Of a stretch of 64,000 nucleotides of DNA, positions 7,764-15,938 are shown piece after piece; the stretch's first letter is position 1; the number at the start of each line of letters is the position of its first letter. The position numbers were made by a program, and so were the translations under genes. Below the pieces are notes generated by a model that ran no database searches, was not told the DNA's origin, and was given only the letters and a program-made list of their open reading frames with translations. The stretch is taken from the NCBI RefSeq assembly GCF_000745345.1, contig NZ_JQNR01000002.1, forward strand, positions 186,001-250,000, written 5' to 3'. The DNA comes from Actinacidiphila yeochonensis CN732. GTDB taxonomy: Bacteria > Actinomycetota > Actinomycetes > Streptomycetales > Streptomycetaceae.

Positions 7764-9026
7764 ATGAGTGTTGCATCTTCCACAGCACTTTCGCACCGTA
7801 CCCGCCGGATTCGGTATCCGGTCGTTGCTGCTACGGCGGTTGCGCTGGGCGCAGGCATTCTGCTGGCGCCGAGCGCCAGCGCGGCGGACAAGTGGGGCCC
7901 CGGATACCTGATCCCGGACAGCTCCGGGAAGCCGGACACCTCGCACATCGGCGCCTACGGCAAGCCGGGCTCGCTCTTCCCGAATGCCGCCGGTCACGCG
8001 TACTGCGCAGACCCCACGCTCGAGGGCCCCGAAGCCGGCGGCCACTACGGGCCCATCACCACGTTCACCTCCTGGACCTCCAAGACCACCGGCCAGCCGG
8101 TCCCCGCGCAGAACGTCGCCCGCGCCGCCTACGTGCTGAGCACCTACGGCGACACCACCGACGACACCCAGGCCGCCGCGGTCGACGCCGTCGTCTACAC
8201 CTACCTCGACCCGGGCACCACCTACGCCCTGCCCTCCGGGCAGCGGGCCCTGCAGCGCCTGGGCTACCCAAACGTCCCCGCCACGGCAAAGAACAAGGCC
8301 GAGGCGTTCCTGACCGAGGCCGCGACGTTCGCCGGCCCCTACACGGTCAACATCCACACCCCCAAGGGCCCGGTCCACCCCGGCGACAAGACGCCCATCA
8401 CCCTCGACGTCACCTCCGCCTCGGGCGCCAAGCTGCCGAACGTCAAGATCCACCTCGACGGATCCGGCGCCGCCGACGGCTCCGGTGACGTCACCACGAA
8501 CTCCGCCGGCACGGCCACCGCCAGCGTCACCGCCTCCAAGGACGGCACCGTCGACCTGACCGCCGAGGCCGCCGCCCTTCCAGCGGACCAGCTGCGCGCG
8601 CAGATCCCGAGCAACACCTCTGCGCAGCGCATGGTCGTCGCCGGCGGAACCTCCAGCGCCAAGGCGACCGCCCACCTCCAGGTGACGACCGCCAAGGGCT
8701 CCGTCAAGGTCACCAAGACGGCCTCGGACACCCACAAGGCGCTGGCCGGCGTCGAGTTCGAGATCAGGGACAAGGGCGGCAAGACCATCGCCTCGGGCAA
8801 GACGGATGCCCAGGGGCAGTGGACGGCCGACGCCCTCACACCCGGCACCTACACCGTGCACGAGGCCCAGGCCGTCGATGGCTACCAGCTCGCCGCCGAC
8901 CGACGCGTCAGCGTCGGTGACCTGAAGACCTCCACGGTGTCGGTCACGGACACCCGGATCCCCCAGCCGGCCAAGCCGAAGCCGCGGCCGGTCACGATCA
9001 CGCAGCTGCCGAAGACCGGCGCCTGA
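7764..9026 (+). CDS. Secreted surface protein with thioester-like and SpaA/Cna-B-type domains ending in LPKTGA
   Basis: The 420-residue protein has a signal peptide (1-41, cleavage after SASA), an N-terminal domain with a single Cys (YCADP) resembling thioester adhesin domains, an Ig-like repeat (about 195-260) and a prealbumin-like Cna-B domain near residues 310-395 (GVEFEIRDKGGKTIASGKTD). A basic Pro/Lys linker leads to LPKTGA, a sortase motif. Translation stops right after this motif: the hydrophobic helix and basic tail normally needed to hold the substrate for sortase are absent. The sortase gene follows 104 bp downstream. A good AAGGGAG site precedes the ATG. Confidence 0.8.
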   Translation: MSVASSTALSHRTRRIRYPVVAATAVALGAGILLAPSASAADKWGPGYLIPDSSGKPDTSHIGAYGKPGSLFPNAAGHAYCADPTLEGPEAGGHYGPITTFTSWTSKTTGQPVPAQNVARAAYVLSTYGDTTDDTQAAAVDAVVYTYLDPGTTYALPSGQRALQRLGYPNVPATAKNKAEAFLTEAATFAGPYTVNIHTPKGPVHPGDKTPITLDVTSASGAKLPNVKIHLDGSGAADGSGDVTTNSAGTATASVTASKDGTVDLTAEAAALPADQLRAQIPSNTSAQRMVVAGGTSSAKATAHLQVTTAKGSVKVTKTASDTHKALAGVEFEIRDKGGKTIASGKTDAQGQWTADALTPGTYTVHEAQAVDGYQLAADRRVSVGDLKTSTVSVTDTRIPQPAKPKPRPVTITQLPKTGA

Positions 9027-9054
9027 TCCCCGGCGGCCCAACGGCCGCCCGTAC

Positions 9055-9084
9055 GGCGGGGCGACGCCCCAGTGTCGCCCCGCC
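9055..9084 (+). terminator. Intrinsic hairpin after the LPXTG gene
   Basis: An 11-bp perfect stem (GGCGGGGCGAC / GTCGCCCCGCC) with an 8-base loop lies 28 bp after the stop and before the sortase gene. It could reduce read-through into the sortase. Confidence 0.7.
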
Positions 9085-9130
9085 GCCCTCACCTTCTTCC
9101 TGCCCGCAGGCCTTGACCGCTGGATGCGCC

Positions 9131-9931
9131 ATGCCCGAAAACCGCACGTCCCCGGCCCAGCCGGACCCAGAATCCGAACCGACCACCTCACCCAGCCGCA
9201 AGATCATCATCGGGGCCGGCGTGGCCCTGGCCGCCCTCGGCGTGACCGCCGCCGCCCTCCTCACGCCCGGAAGCGACGCCCACGAGCAGCGCGCCGCGTC
9301 CGGCTCCACCGCCGCGGCACCTTCCGCGGCAGCCGACCCGCTGACCGGCACCCCGCAGTCGAAGGCCTCGCACGCTCCCGACCACACCCGCGACTCCACC
9401 ACCCAGGCCGACAAGGCCCTGCGCACCTGGCGCTCCACCAACCCCGCAGCGGGCAGCGGGGTCGGCGGCAAGCCCGCCGCCGGCACCGCCGGAGCCATCC
9501 ACGAGGTCCTGCGCATCCCCGCCCTGGGCGCCACCTGGTCACAGCCGGTCTACGAAGGCGTCGACGACCCGCAACTCCGCGCGGGCGTAGGTCACTTCCC
9601 CACCACCGAACAGCCCGGCCAGATCGGGAACTTCGTACTCGCCGGCCACCGGAGCGGTGTCAGCGCTCCGGCCTTCCGCGACATCGACCGCATCAAGCCC
9701 GGCGCCACGGTCACCGTCACCACCGCCCAGCGGGTCACGTACACCTACACCGTCACCCGCGTGCGCACCGTCGCCCCCACCGACGTCAACGTCATCGCCC
9801 AGGTCCCCGACCACCCCGCCGCCACCCCCACCAAGGCGAAGCTGACGCTCGTCACCTGCTGGCCGGCCGACGGTCACGCCAAGCGGGTCGTCGTCGAGGC
9901 AGACCTCGCCTCCGCAAAGGGGGGAGCGTAG
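9131..9931 (+). CDS. Class E-type sortase
   Basis: The 266-residue protein has an N-terminal membrane anchor (about 24-44), a low-complexity linker and a catalytic domain with the sortase triad visible: His173 in LAGHRSG, Cys243 in TLVTCWP and Arg252 in AKRVVV. The TLVTCWP context matches class E sortases, which link LPxTG/LAxTG proteins to peptidoglycan at the outer membrane face. Its likely substrate is the preceding LPKTGA protein. The start may instead be TTG 9113, in the same frame. The stop overlaps the next gene's GTG by one base. Confidence 0.88.
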   Translation: MPENRTSPAQPDPESEPTTSPSRKIIIGAGVALAALGVTAAALLTPGSDAHEQRAASGSTAAAPSAAADPLTGTPQSKASHAPDHTRDSTTQADKALRTWRSTNPAAGSGVGGKPAAGTAGAIHEVLRIPALGATWSQPVYEGVDDPQLRAGVGHFPTTEQPGQIGNFVLAGHRSGVSAPAFRDIDRIKPGATVTVTTAQRVTYTYTVTRVRTVAPTDVNVIAQVPDHPAATPTKAKLTLVTCWPADGHAKRVVVEADLASAKGGA

Positions 9932-10314
9932 TGAGCGACGACCTTGACGAGCCCACGCCGGCCGCCGAGAAGGTCACCGTCCAGCCCGCAGCCCCGTGGC
10001 CCGTCTACAACGTGGATCGCGCCCAGGCCGAGCTGATCGCGATGGAATTGCTGACCAAGGGCTTCTCCCAGTTCCGGGTCCGCCACATGACCCAGCTGTC
10101 GGCCTACAACGTGCGCCGCCTGGCGAGCATCGTTGCCGAGGAAGCGGCCAACCCCGCCACGCCGCGCATCGTGTGCCGCACCCCCCAGCGCGCGCCCCGC
10201 CCCCTGCGATCCTCCCAGGGCGTACGCATCCAGCCGGCCCGCCCGCACCGCGTGACGCGCCCGGCGCCCGAGCCGCAGCCCGAGCCGGAGCAGATGGCCC
10301 TCCCGCTCGACTGA
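9931..10314 (+). CDS. Small basic protein with helix-turn-helix-like segment
   Basis: The 127-residue product is coupled to the sortase (TAGTG overlap). Residues about 25-70 (DRAQAELIAMELLTKGFSQF, then RHMTQLSAYNVRRLASIVAE) form predicted helices with HTH-like spacing, followed by an Arg/Pro-rich tail ending in QMALPLD. It looks like a DNA-binding accessory protein and precedes the replication-like genes. The ending resembles short C-terminal peptides that bind the beta clamp (Q-x-x-L-P-L). That comparison is mine and untested. Confidence 0.5.
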   Translation: MSDDLDEPTPAAEKVTVQPAAPWPVYNVDRAQAELIAMELLTKGFSQFRVRHMTQLSAYNVRRLASIVAEEAANPATPRIVCRTPQRAPRPLRSSQGVRIQPARPHRVTRPAPEPQPEPEQMALPLD

Positions 10315-10403
10315 CCCGCGCAGCCCCGGCTGCCCGGCACCCCCGTCCAGGCCCGCGACGCCGCGGGTCTACCCCGTCGCACCCAAAAACACCTGGACCC
10401 ACC

Positions 10404-11783
10404 GTGCCCCGCCTCTCCGCCCCACCCGCTTTCGCCCCGGCGGCCGCCGCGACCGTGCCCGGCCCCGCCCAGTGGCTGGCCCAGTCCGACTGCCGGATCG
10501 CCCCGGACGCCTGCAGCTGGCTCCAGGCCGTCCACTGGTTCCACGACCACGGCCCCCGCGCCCACGGCCGGTCCCACGGCCCCAGCCGCATCGGCCGCAC
10601 CACGCTGCGCCTGGCCGTCGTGCTCGCCCGCCTCAAGGAGTGCCGCCCCGGAGTCGACACCCTCGCGTCCTGGCTGCAGCTGTCCGAGCGCACCGTCCAG
10701 TACCACCTGCGCCTGCTGCGCGAGGCCGGACTGCTCGCCTACATCTCCAAGGGCACCAGGATCTCCGGAGTCGGCGGCCGCGCCAGCGAGTTCGCCCGTA
10801 CCGTGCCCCCGCTCTTCGACACGGCCCTCGGCCTGCGCACCGGTCCCTCCGAGCAGTACATCCGGGCCGTCCACGGGATCGACGAAGACCACCGCCCCCT
10901 GATGGCACGTCTGGTGAAGAAGGCCCGGCGCAGCCTCAAGCCGAAGCGGACAAAGGCCGTGAAGTCCCCTAATTCTGCTGCCGGTTCGGCGCCCTCGTCT
11001 TGCACCCCAAGGGGGGTTGGTACTTCTAGTTCTTCTACTACCGGTACTACTTCGCTTCCCCCTGAGAGCAAGCTCGGGGGCGGGACGAGCAAGTCCACCT
11101 CCGCCGAGAAGAATCAGCGCGCCCAGCGCGGACCGCGCCGGCTGAACACGGTCGGACGGCGCTACCAACTCGCCTTCGAGCTCGTCCAGCAGCTCGACTG
11201 GCTCAGCCGCGCCGCCGTCCCCCGGATCGCCTGGATCTGCCGCGACGTCGCCGACGCCGGCTGGACCGCGACCGAGGTCATCGCCGTGGTCAGCCAGGAC
11301 AGCCCGCCGCACCGGGTCCGCCGCCCTTCCGGCTTCCTCGCCGGCCGCCTCAACGGCGCCCACCGCCTGTACGACACCCCCGCCAAGCGGCAGGCCATCG
11401 TCGAGTGGTGGCGGGCATCCCGCCAGGCGGCACGGGACCGGCACGCCGAATGGGCCGGCGACTGGCAGCCCCCGGCCAGCAGGGCCGTCGCCCGCCGGGT
11501 CAACGACGCCCTCGCCCAGGTGCTCCGGCCCGCGCCCGCTCCCGCCCTGGACGCCCTGCCCGTCGGCGACGACGGCCTCGCCGACCTCGAGCACCTCACC
11601 CGCGACGAGATCGTCGACCTGCGCGCCGCCGCGATGAAGGACAGCGGCCTCATCGAGACCACGATCGCCGTGTGCGGCGAGAACTACGCCCGCCGGCTGT
11701 TCACCAACCACCTCGTCGACCAGGCCCGCCGCCTGCGCGGCACGGGCCGGCTGACCCTGCACCCCCACTGGGAGCCGGCATGA
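10404..11783 (+). CDS. Winged-helix plasmid protein, candidate replication initiator
   Basis: The 459-residue protein has an N-terminal winged helix (about 65-125; LASWLQLSERTVQYHLRLLR is an HTH), a low-complexity Ser/Thr/Gly linker (about 190-235) and a second conserved helical domain (about 245-450). The linker is encoded by unusually AT-rich codons (tct, act, agt, aat) in a gene of otherwise extreme GC3, and the DNA there is full of short repeats. It overlaps the DciA-like gene by four bases. Together these suggest a Rep protein with the origin inside its own gene, as reported for the Streptomyces linear plasmid pSLA2. A plain regulator remains possible. Confidence 0.55.
   Translation: MPRLSAPPAFAPAAAATVPGPAQWLAQSDCRIAPDACSWLQAVHWFHDHGPRAHGRSHGPSRIGRTTLRLAVVLARLKECRPGVDTLASWLQLSERTVQYHLRLLREAGLLAYISKGTRISGVGGRASEFARTVPPLFDTALGLRTGPSEQYIRAVHGIDEDHRPLMARLVKKARRSLKPKRTKAVKSPNSAAGSAPSSCTPRGVGTSSSSTTGTTSLPPESKLGGGTSKSTSAEKNQRAQRGPRRLNTVGRRYQLAFELVQQLDWLSRAAVPRIAWICRDVADAGWTATEVIAVVSQDSPPHRVRRPSGFLAGRLNGAHRLYDTPAKRQAIVEWWRASRQAARDRHAEWAGDWQPPASRAVARRVNDALAQVLRPAPAPALDALPVGDDGLADLEHLTRDEIVDLRAAAMKDSGLIETTIAVCGENYARRLFTNHLVDQARRLRGTGRLTLHPHWEPA
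10965..11085. other. AT-rich, repeat-containing segment inside the winged-helix gene (possible origin)
   Basis: This stretch departs sharply in codon use from its gene. It holds CCCCAAGGGG, repeated TACT/CTAC units around GGTACTTC and GGTACTACTTC, and a near-perfect stem CCCCCTGAG / CTCGGGGG. Repeats in an AT-rich island inside a replication-type gene are what an iteron origin would look like. Function is inferred only. Confidence 0.35.
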
Positions 11784-12526
11784 GCAACCCAGAACCCACC
11801 GGCGTCGACCTCGCCCGCGTCGCGCTCCTGGCCGCCAAGGAAGCGGCCAGGAAGCGCGGCGCCGACGGAGGACCTGCTGCCCGAAAGCCCAAACACCGGC
11901 CCCAAAGCCTCCAGCGCGGGGGTGACGGACGCGATCCCGTCGGCCTCGGCGCCGCCCTCAGCCGCCTGATGACCGAACGCGGATGGGAAGCACCCGTCGC
12001 CGGCGGAAACGTCCTGGAGCACTGGGACGAGATCGCCAGCCCCGAATTCGCCGGCCCCGACTTCGCCCGACACGTCCGCGCCGTCGCCTTCGACGCCGAC
12101 AGCGGCCGACTCGACCTCCTGCCGGACTCCACCGCCTGGGCCACCCAGGCCCGCCTCATCGCCGTGAAGCTCATGGCCCGCGCCAACGACCACGCCCAAC
12201 TGCGCAGCCACGGACCGCTCGTACGCCGCATCGAGGTCCTCCGCCCCGGCACTCGGTCCCGCAACGGCACCGCGGCCGCAGCGCCAGCGGCCGAGGAACG
12301 CCGCACCCCGCCGCAGCCGTCAGCCGGCAGTCGCTCCCGCCCGCCGACTCAACTCTCCGACGAATACCAGCAGCTCAGGGAACGCATGACCGCGCAGCGG
12401 GCCGAACGAAGGCGCCAGGACCAGGCCGCCCCGTACGAGGACCGCAGCAATCACCACCGCGAGCCGGCCGAGGCCTTCACCTCCGCCAGCACCCGCCGCA
12501 CCGCACGAACGGACGTCTCCCGATGA
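11780..12526 (+). CDS. DciA-like (DUF721) protein, putative replicative helicase loader
   Basis: The 248-residue product contains a DUF721/DciA-type domain at about 55-160: WEAPVAGGNVLEHWDEIASP, then SGRLDLLPDSTAWATQARLI followed by a helix. Chromosomal DciA recruits the replicative helicase DnaB in most bacteria; here a second copy is carried beside a Rep-like protein. The gene overlaps the preceding one by four bases (ATGA) and the next gene starts inside its 3' end, so the block is translationally coupled. The C-terminal Arg/Gln-rich tail is poorly ordered. A role in loading helicase at the plasmid origin is inferred. Confidence 0.7.
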   Translation: MSNPEPTGVDLARVALLAAKEAARKRGADGGPAARKPKHRPQSLQRGGDGRDPVGLGAALSRLMTERGWEAPVAGGNVLEHWDEIASPEFAGPDFARHVRAVAFDADSGRLDLLPDSTAWATQARLIAVKLMARANDHAQLRSHGPLVRRIEVLRPGTRSRNGTAAAAPAAEERRTPPQPSAGSRSRPPTQLSDEYQQLRERMTAQRAERRRQDQAAPYEDRSNHHREPAEAFTSASTRRTARTDVSR

Positions 12527-12687
12527 ACGAACCGGCCCAGGACCCCGAGACCACCGCCCGGCCGACCGCCTCGACCGTCACCGACCCCCAGCTGGAGGAC
12601 CTGTACCGCGACCTGGACGCGACGCGCGCCCAGCGCGACTACCTCCTGCTGCTGCTCGCCACCCGCATCATCGGAGGCCGCCCGTGA
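12523..12687 (+). CDS. Very small coupled protein
   Basis: A 54-codon gene whose ATG overlaps the stop of the DciA-like gene (ATGA) and whose stop overlaps the GTG of the WhiB-like gene. The second half (LEDLYRDLDATRAQRDYLLL) is a charged, leucine-rich helix that could form a coiled coil. High GC3 and overlaps on both sides support it as a real gene. Function unknown. Confidence 0.5.
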   Translation: MNEPAQDPETTARPTASTVTDPQLEDLYRDLDATRAQRDYLLLLLATRIIGGRP

Positions 12688-13103
12688 CCACCGCCGTCGC
12701 GCTCCCCCACCAGGACGACACCGTCCTGAACTGCACCACCACAGATCCCGAAGCCTTCCACGACGACGCCCACGCCGCCCTGGCCAAGAAGCTGTGCGAG
12801 GACTGCCCGCTGGCCAAGGCGTGCCGCAGCCGGGCACGGACCCTCCGGGAGTGGGGAACCTGGGGCGGCGAGACGACCGCCGAGCGTGCCGCCGCCGGAT
12901 TCGCGCCGCCCGGATGGCGCGGCCGCGGCCACCAACGGGAGAACCGCCCATGCGGCACCCCGGCCGCCTACCGCCGGCACATCCGCGCCAAGGAGAAGCC
13001 GTGCACATCGTGCAAGGCAGCCGAATCACGCCGCCGCGCCGGCTCCACACGGCGCCCCCGGCGCCGCGTGCGGCGACGGCCGCGGACCACCGCCGGCGTC
13101 TGA
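12684..13103 (+). CDS. WhiB-like iron-sulfur protein
   Basis: The 139-residue protein has the WhiB pattern: Cys17, then C38-x2-C41-x5-C47 (LCEDCPLAKAC), followed by the turn GTWGG and a basic C-terminus. Wbl proteins hold a 4Fe-4S cluster through these four Cys and regulate transcription through sigma factor. A second Cys pair near residues 106-109 (CTSC) in the basic tail is unusual. It overlaps the preceding tiny gene and ends the replication-like block. Confidence 0.85.
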   Translation: MTTAVALPHQDDTVLNCTTTDPEAFHDDAHAALAKKLCEDCPLAKACRSRARTLREWGTWGGETTAERAAAGFAPPGWRGRGHQRENRPCGTPAAYRRHIRAKEKPCTSCKAAESRRRAGSTRRPRRRVRRRPRTTAGV

Positions 13104-13160
13104 ACCCGGCCCCGCCCGCTACGGTGCACCACCACGGACCGACCGACCAGGACGCCGAAG

Positions 13161-13733
13161 ATGATCTTCCGCAAGCTCGACCCGCCACTCGGCCCCGACG
13201 GGCGCCCGGACTACGGCCTGCCCGCCGCCGTCCTGGCCGCGCTGGCCGCCCTCACCTTGGCGATCGCGGCCATGTACGCGGCACTGGCGTCGCGATTCCT
13301 CCACGACCACCCCCGCTGGGCAAGTACGGCGATCGTGGCAGCGGCCGTACTGCCGGGCACCGGGATCTTCCTCCTCGCCCGCCGACTCCTCGCCCGCCAC
13401 GGCCTCTACCTCTGGCAGAGCTGGGCGGCGGCCGCAGTCGCCACCACCCTCATGTACGCAACCCCCGGGTGGGCCTACGGCATCTTCCCGCGCGTCGACG
13501 ACCGCTACGAACGCGAGCTCGGAGGCCCCGGGCACTGCTTGCACGACACCCCCTACGACCTGAAGCGGGCGAGAACCACCTACGCCGGCGACCACCCCGG
13601 GCGGATGGTCGTCGAACCGCTCCACAGCGGCCTGCCAGCCCTGCAACTCGACAACGCGGTCAACGGAGGACTCCGCCACCTCACCCCCGCCGACGCGGCC
13701 GCCCGCCGGATCCTCGCCCAGCACAACTGCTGA
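13161..13733 (+). CDS. Membrane protein with soluble C-terminal tail
   Basis: The 190-residue product has three hydrophobic helices (about 20-42, 55-75 and 85-103) and a hydrophilic C-terminal half with two Cys (residue ~124 and the penultimate residue block HNC). No family recognised. It sits alone between the WhiB gene and the DprA/ComF pair. Confidence 0.55.
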   Translation: MIFRKLDPPLGPDGRPDYGLPAAVLAALAALTLAIAAMYAALASRFLHDHPRWASTAIVAAAVLPGTGIFLLARRLLARHGLYLWQSWAAAAVATTLMYATPGWAYGIFPRVDDRYERELGGPGHCLHDTPYDLKRARTTYAGDHPGRMVVEPLHSGLPALQLDNAVNGGLRHLTPADAAARRILAQHNC

Positions 13734-13941
13734 CCCCAACCGCGGCGCCACCGGCCGAGCGGCCCGCCCTCCTCCGAGCCATCACGCCACAGCAGCGCAC
13801 GGCACCGACATCACGGCGTCTCGGCGTACGCACAGGGCCCAGCTCCCTGACACGCCGGTCCCGCGATGGGATGATGAAGGCGGCCCAAGCACCAACCGCT
13901 CCTTCGAACAGCACCGGGCCACGAGTAGAAGGAACCCCTTC

Positions 13942-14901
13942 ATGCCCATCACGCCCGAGCAGGAGAACCTGCTCACCCTGTGCGCCGTACGCCACAACGA
14001 TTCCCTGCTGGACTGGCACCTGCTGGCCCGGACCTGCCAGACCTCCGCAGGTCTGGACGCCCTCCTCGATGGCGAGGTCCCCGAGGACTCCGCCGCTGCC
14101 AAGCGGTGCCTGCCCATCCTGCGCGGAGCCCTCGCCGAAGGCCTGGACGACGCCCGCGCCCGGGCCCGCCACGAAATCGACGCCGCCGAGAGCGCCGGCG
14201 CGGAACTCGTCACCGTCCTGGACCGGCACTACCCCGACAACCTGCGCCTGGTCCCGAACCTGCCGCCCTTCCTCTTCCACCGCGGGCCCCTGCTGCCCCG
14301 AGACGCGCGCTCAGTCGCCGTGGTCGGCACCCGCAAAGCCTCCGCGGACGGCCTCAAGCGCGCAGCCCGGATGGCTCGAGGACTCGTAGAGAACAACGTC
14401 GCCGTCTTCTCTGGCCTGGCGAAAGGCATCGACTCCGCCGCTCACCAGGCCACCCTCGACGCCGGCGGCCGGACCGTCGCGGTGATGGGCACCGGCATCG
14501 CCGCCCCCATCTACCCGGCCGAGAACCGACCCCTCGCCCGCCGCATCCTCGACGCCGGCGGCGCCCTCGTCTCGCAGTTCTGGCCCAGCAGCCCGCCAGC
14601 CAGGTGGACCTTCCCCCGCCGCAACGTCGTCACCTCCGGGGCCACCCTCGGCTCCATCGTCATCGAGGCCTCCAGCACCTCGGGCGCCAAGATGCAGGCG
14701 CGGATCGCCGCCGAGCACGGCAAGCAGGTCTTTCTGCTCCGCTCGCTCGCCGCCGTCCAGCCCTGGGCCCAGGCGATGCTCGAGGAGGGACGAGCGGTCG
14801 AGGTGAGCGAGCTCGACGATGTCCTGCGGCGCCTGGCCACCCCCGAGCGCATCCAGCAGGCCAGCGAGCAGCGCATCCAGCTCGCCCTGGCGGTGCAGTG
14901 A
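13942..14901 (+). CDS. dprA: DprA/Smf-family DNA-processing protein
   Basis: The 319-residue protein has a helical N-terminal region and a Rossmann-type DprA core from about 105: VAVVGTRKAS, FSGLAKGIDSAAHQATL, VAVMGTGI and a late FPRRNVVTSG. In transformation DprA protects incoming single-stranded DNA and loads RecA. On mobile elements, DprA/SLOG-fold proteins are also found in defence-type gene pairs. Its stop overlaps by four bases (GTGA) the start of a ComF-type gene, so the two are made together. The C-terminal winged helix of many DprA proteins appears to be missing. Confidence 0.85.
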   Translation: MPITPEQENLLTLCAVRHNDSLLDWHLLARTCQTSAGLDALLDGEVPEDSAAAKRCLPILRGALAEGLDDARARARHEIDAAESAGAELVTVLDRHYPDNLRLVPNLPPFLFHRGPLLPRDARSVAVVGTRKASADGLKRAARMARGLVENNVAVFSGLAKGIDSAAHQATLDAGGRTVAVMGTGIAAPIYPAENRPLARRILDAGGALVSQFWPSSPPARWTFPRRNVVTSGATLGSIVIEASSTSGAKMQARIAAEHGKQVFLLRSLAAVQPWAQAMLEEGRAVEVSELDDVLRRLATPERIQQASEQRIQLALAVQ

Positions 14902-15662
14902 CCGACTTCGCCCTCCCGGAACCCCTCGGGTTCCCGAACTGCCGGCGCTGCGCCTACCTCATCAACGGCACCCCGCGGATCTGCGGCACCTGCGCCGGAC
15001 GAACGCTCCAGCCGATCCCCGAATCACACTGCCTGACCTGCAGCCAGGCCCTCGCCCCCGGCCGGCCGTGCGCCAACACCCTGTGCGGCTGGCGCGAGGG
15101 CAACGACCGGCGCACCCGCAGCATCAGCCGCATCGACGCCGTCGCCCAGTACAGCGGCATGTTCGCCGCTTACCTGCGCATCTTCAAGGAGACGCCCGGG
15201 CAGGAATTCCTCGCTGCCATCTTCGGGCGTCTGCTGGTCGGATGGATGGAGACCCATCCTCACCTCGTCGCGGACATCGACCTGATCGTCGGCAACCCCA
15301 CCCACCCCGACCGCAAACCCATCCAGCACATCGAAGCGATCATGACAGCGGCCTACGCCGAGGACACCGCCAGCCGGTGGCCCATCGCGCCACCGGGTGA
15401 CACCGTCCTGATCAAGACCAGCGTCACCGAGGCATCGAAGGATCGCGGCTTTGCCGGCAAAGAACAGGCGGCCTGGGACCATGTCGGCGCCGTCCGCCGC
15501 AACGCCGCCTACCGGGAGACGATCCGGGACGCACGCATCCTGCTCGTCGACGATGTGTGCACCACCGGCCTGCAACTCAACTACATCGCCGGCGGCCTTC
15601 TGCGTGCCGGCGCGCGAGAAGTCCGCGGCCTTGTCCTGGCCCGCGTTCCGTGGAGGTACTGA
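14898..15662 (+). CDS. ComF-type phosphoribosyltransferase with zinc-finger N-terminus
   Basis: The 254-residue product starts with Cys pairs (CRRC, CGTC, CLTC) forming a likely zinc ribbon and ends with the PRPP loop ILLVDDVCTTGLQLNYIAGG, which defines type I phosphoribosyltransferases. This matches ComFC, the competence-associated partner of DprA. The middle contains a long insertion relative to short ComF proteins. Translationally coupled to dprA. Whether the pair acts on transferred plasmid DNA or in defence is open. Confidence 0.82.
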   Translation: MTDFALPEPLGFPNCRRCAYLINGTPRICGTCAGRTLQPIPESHCLTCSQALAPGRPCANTLCGWREGNDRRTRSISRIDAVAQYSGMFAAYLRIFKETPGQEFLAAIFGRLLVGWMETHPHLVADIDLIVGNPTHPDRKPIQHIEAIMTAAYAEDTASRWPIAPPGDTVLIKTSVTEASKDRGFAGKEQAAWDHVGAVRRNAAYRETIRDARILLVDDVCTTGLQLNYIAGGLLRAGAREVRGLVLARVPWRY

Positions 15663-15665
15663 CCC

Positions 15666-15938
15666 GTGCCCACAGCTACTCTCACCGGCGAACTCCACGC
15701 AGCCCTGCACAGTTGCTTTCCCGAGCGCCTGCCCGAGTGGCTCACCGCCACCGCACCCCGCTGCGGCACCGGCAGCACCACTGCCGTCGACCTCACTGCC
15801 GAGCAGGACCAGGAACTCGCCGAGCTCACCGCCCTGGCCTGGTGGGAGTGCGAACAGGCCGTCGGCGACGCCGACCCCTTCGCCGCAGTGTTCGCCGAGG
15901 CCTGCGCCCGATATCTACAGACGCAGCACCAGGGCTGA
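15666..15938 (+). CDS. Small acidic protein downstream of the ComF-like gene
   Basis: A 90-residue protein beginning three bases after the ComF-like stop (GTG start). It is rich in Ala, Glu and Leu and largely helical, with two Trp in WWECEQAVGD and no recognised motif. The tight spacing suggests a third member of the dprA-comF operon. It ends against the convergent DNA ligase gene. Confidence 0.5.
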   Translation: MPTATLTGELHAALHSCFPERLPEWLTATAPRCGTGSTTAVDLTAEQDQELAELTALAWWECEQAVGDADPFAAVFAEACARYLQTQHQG

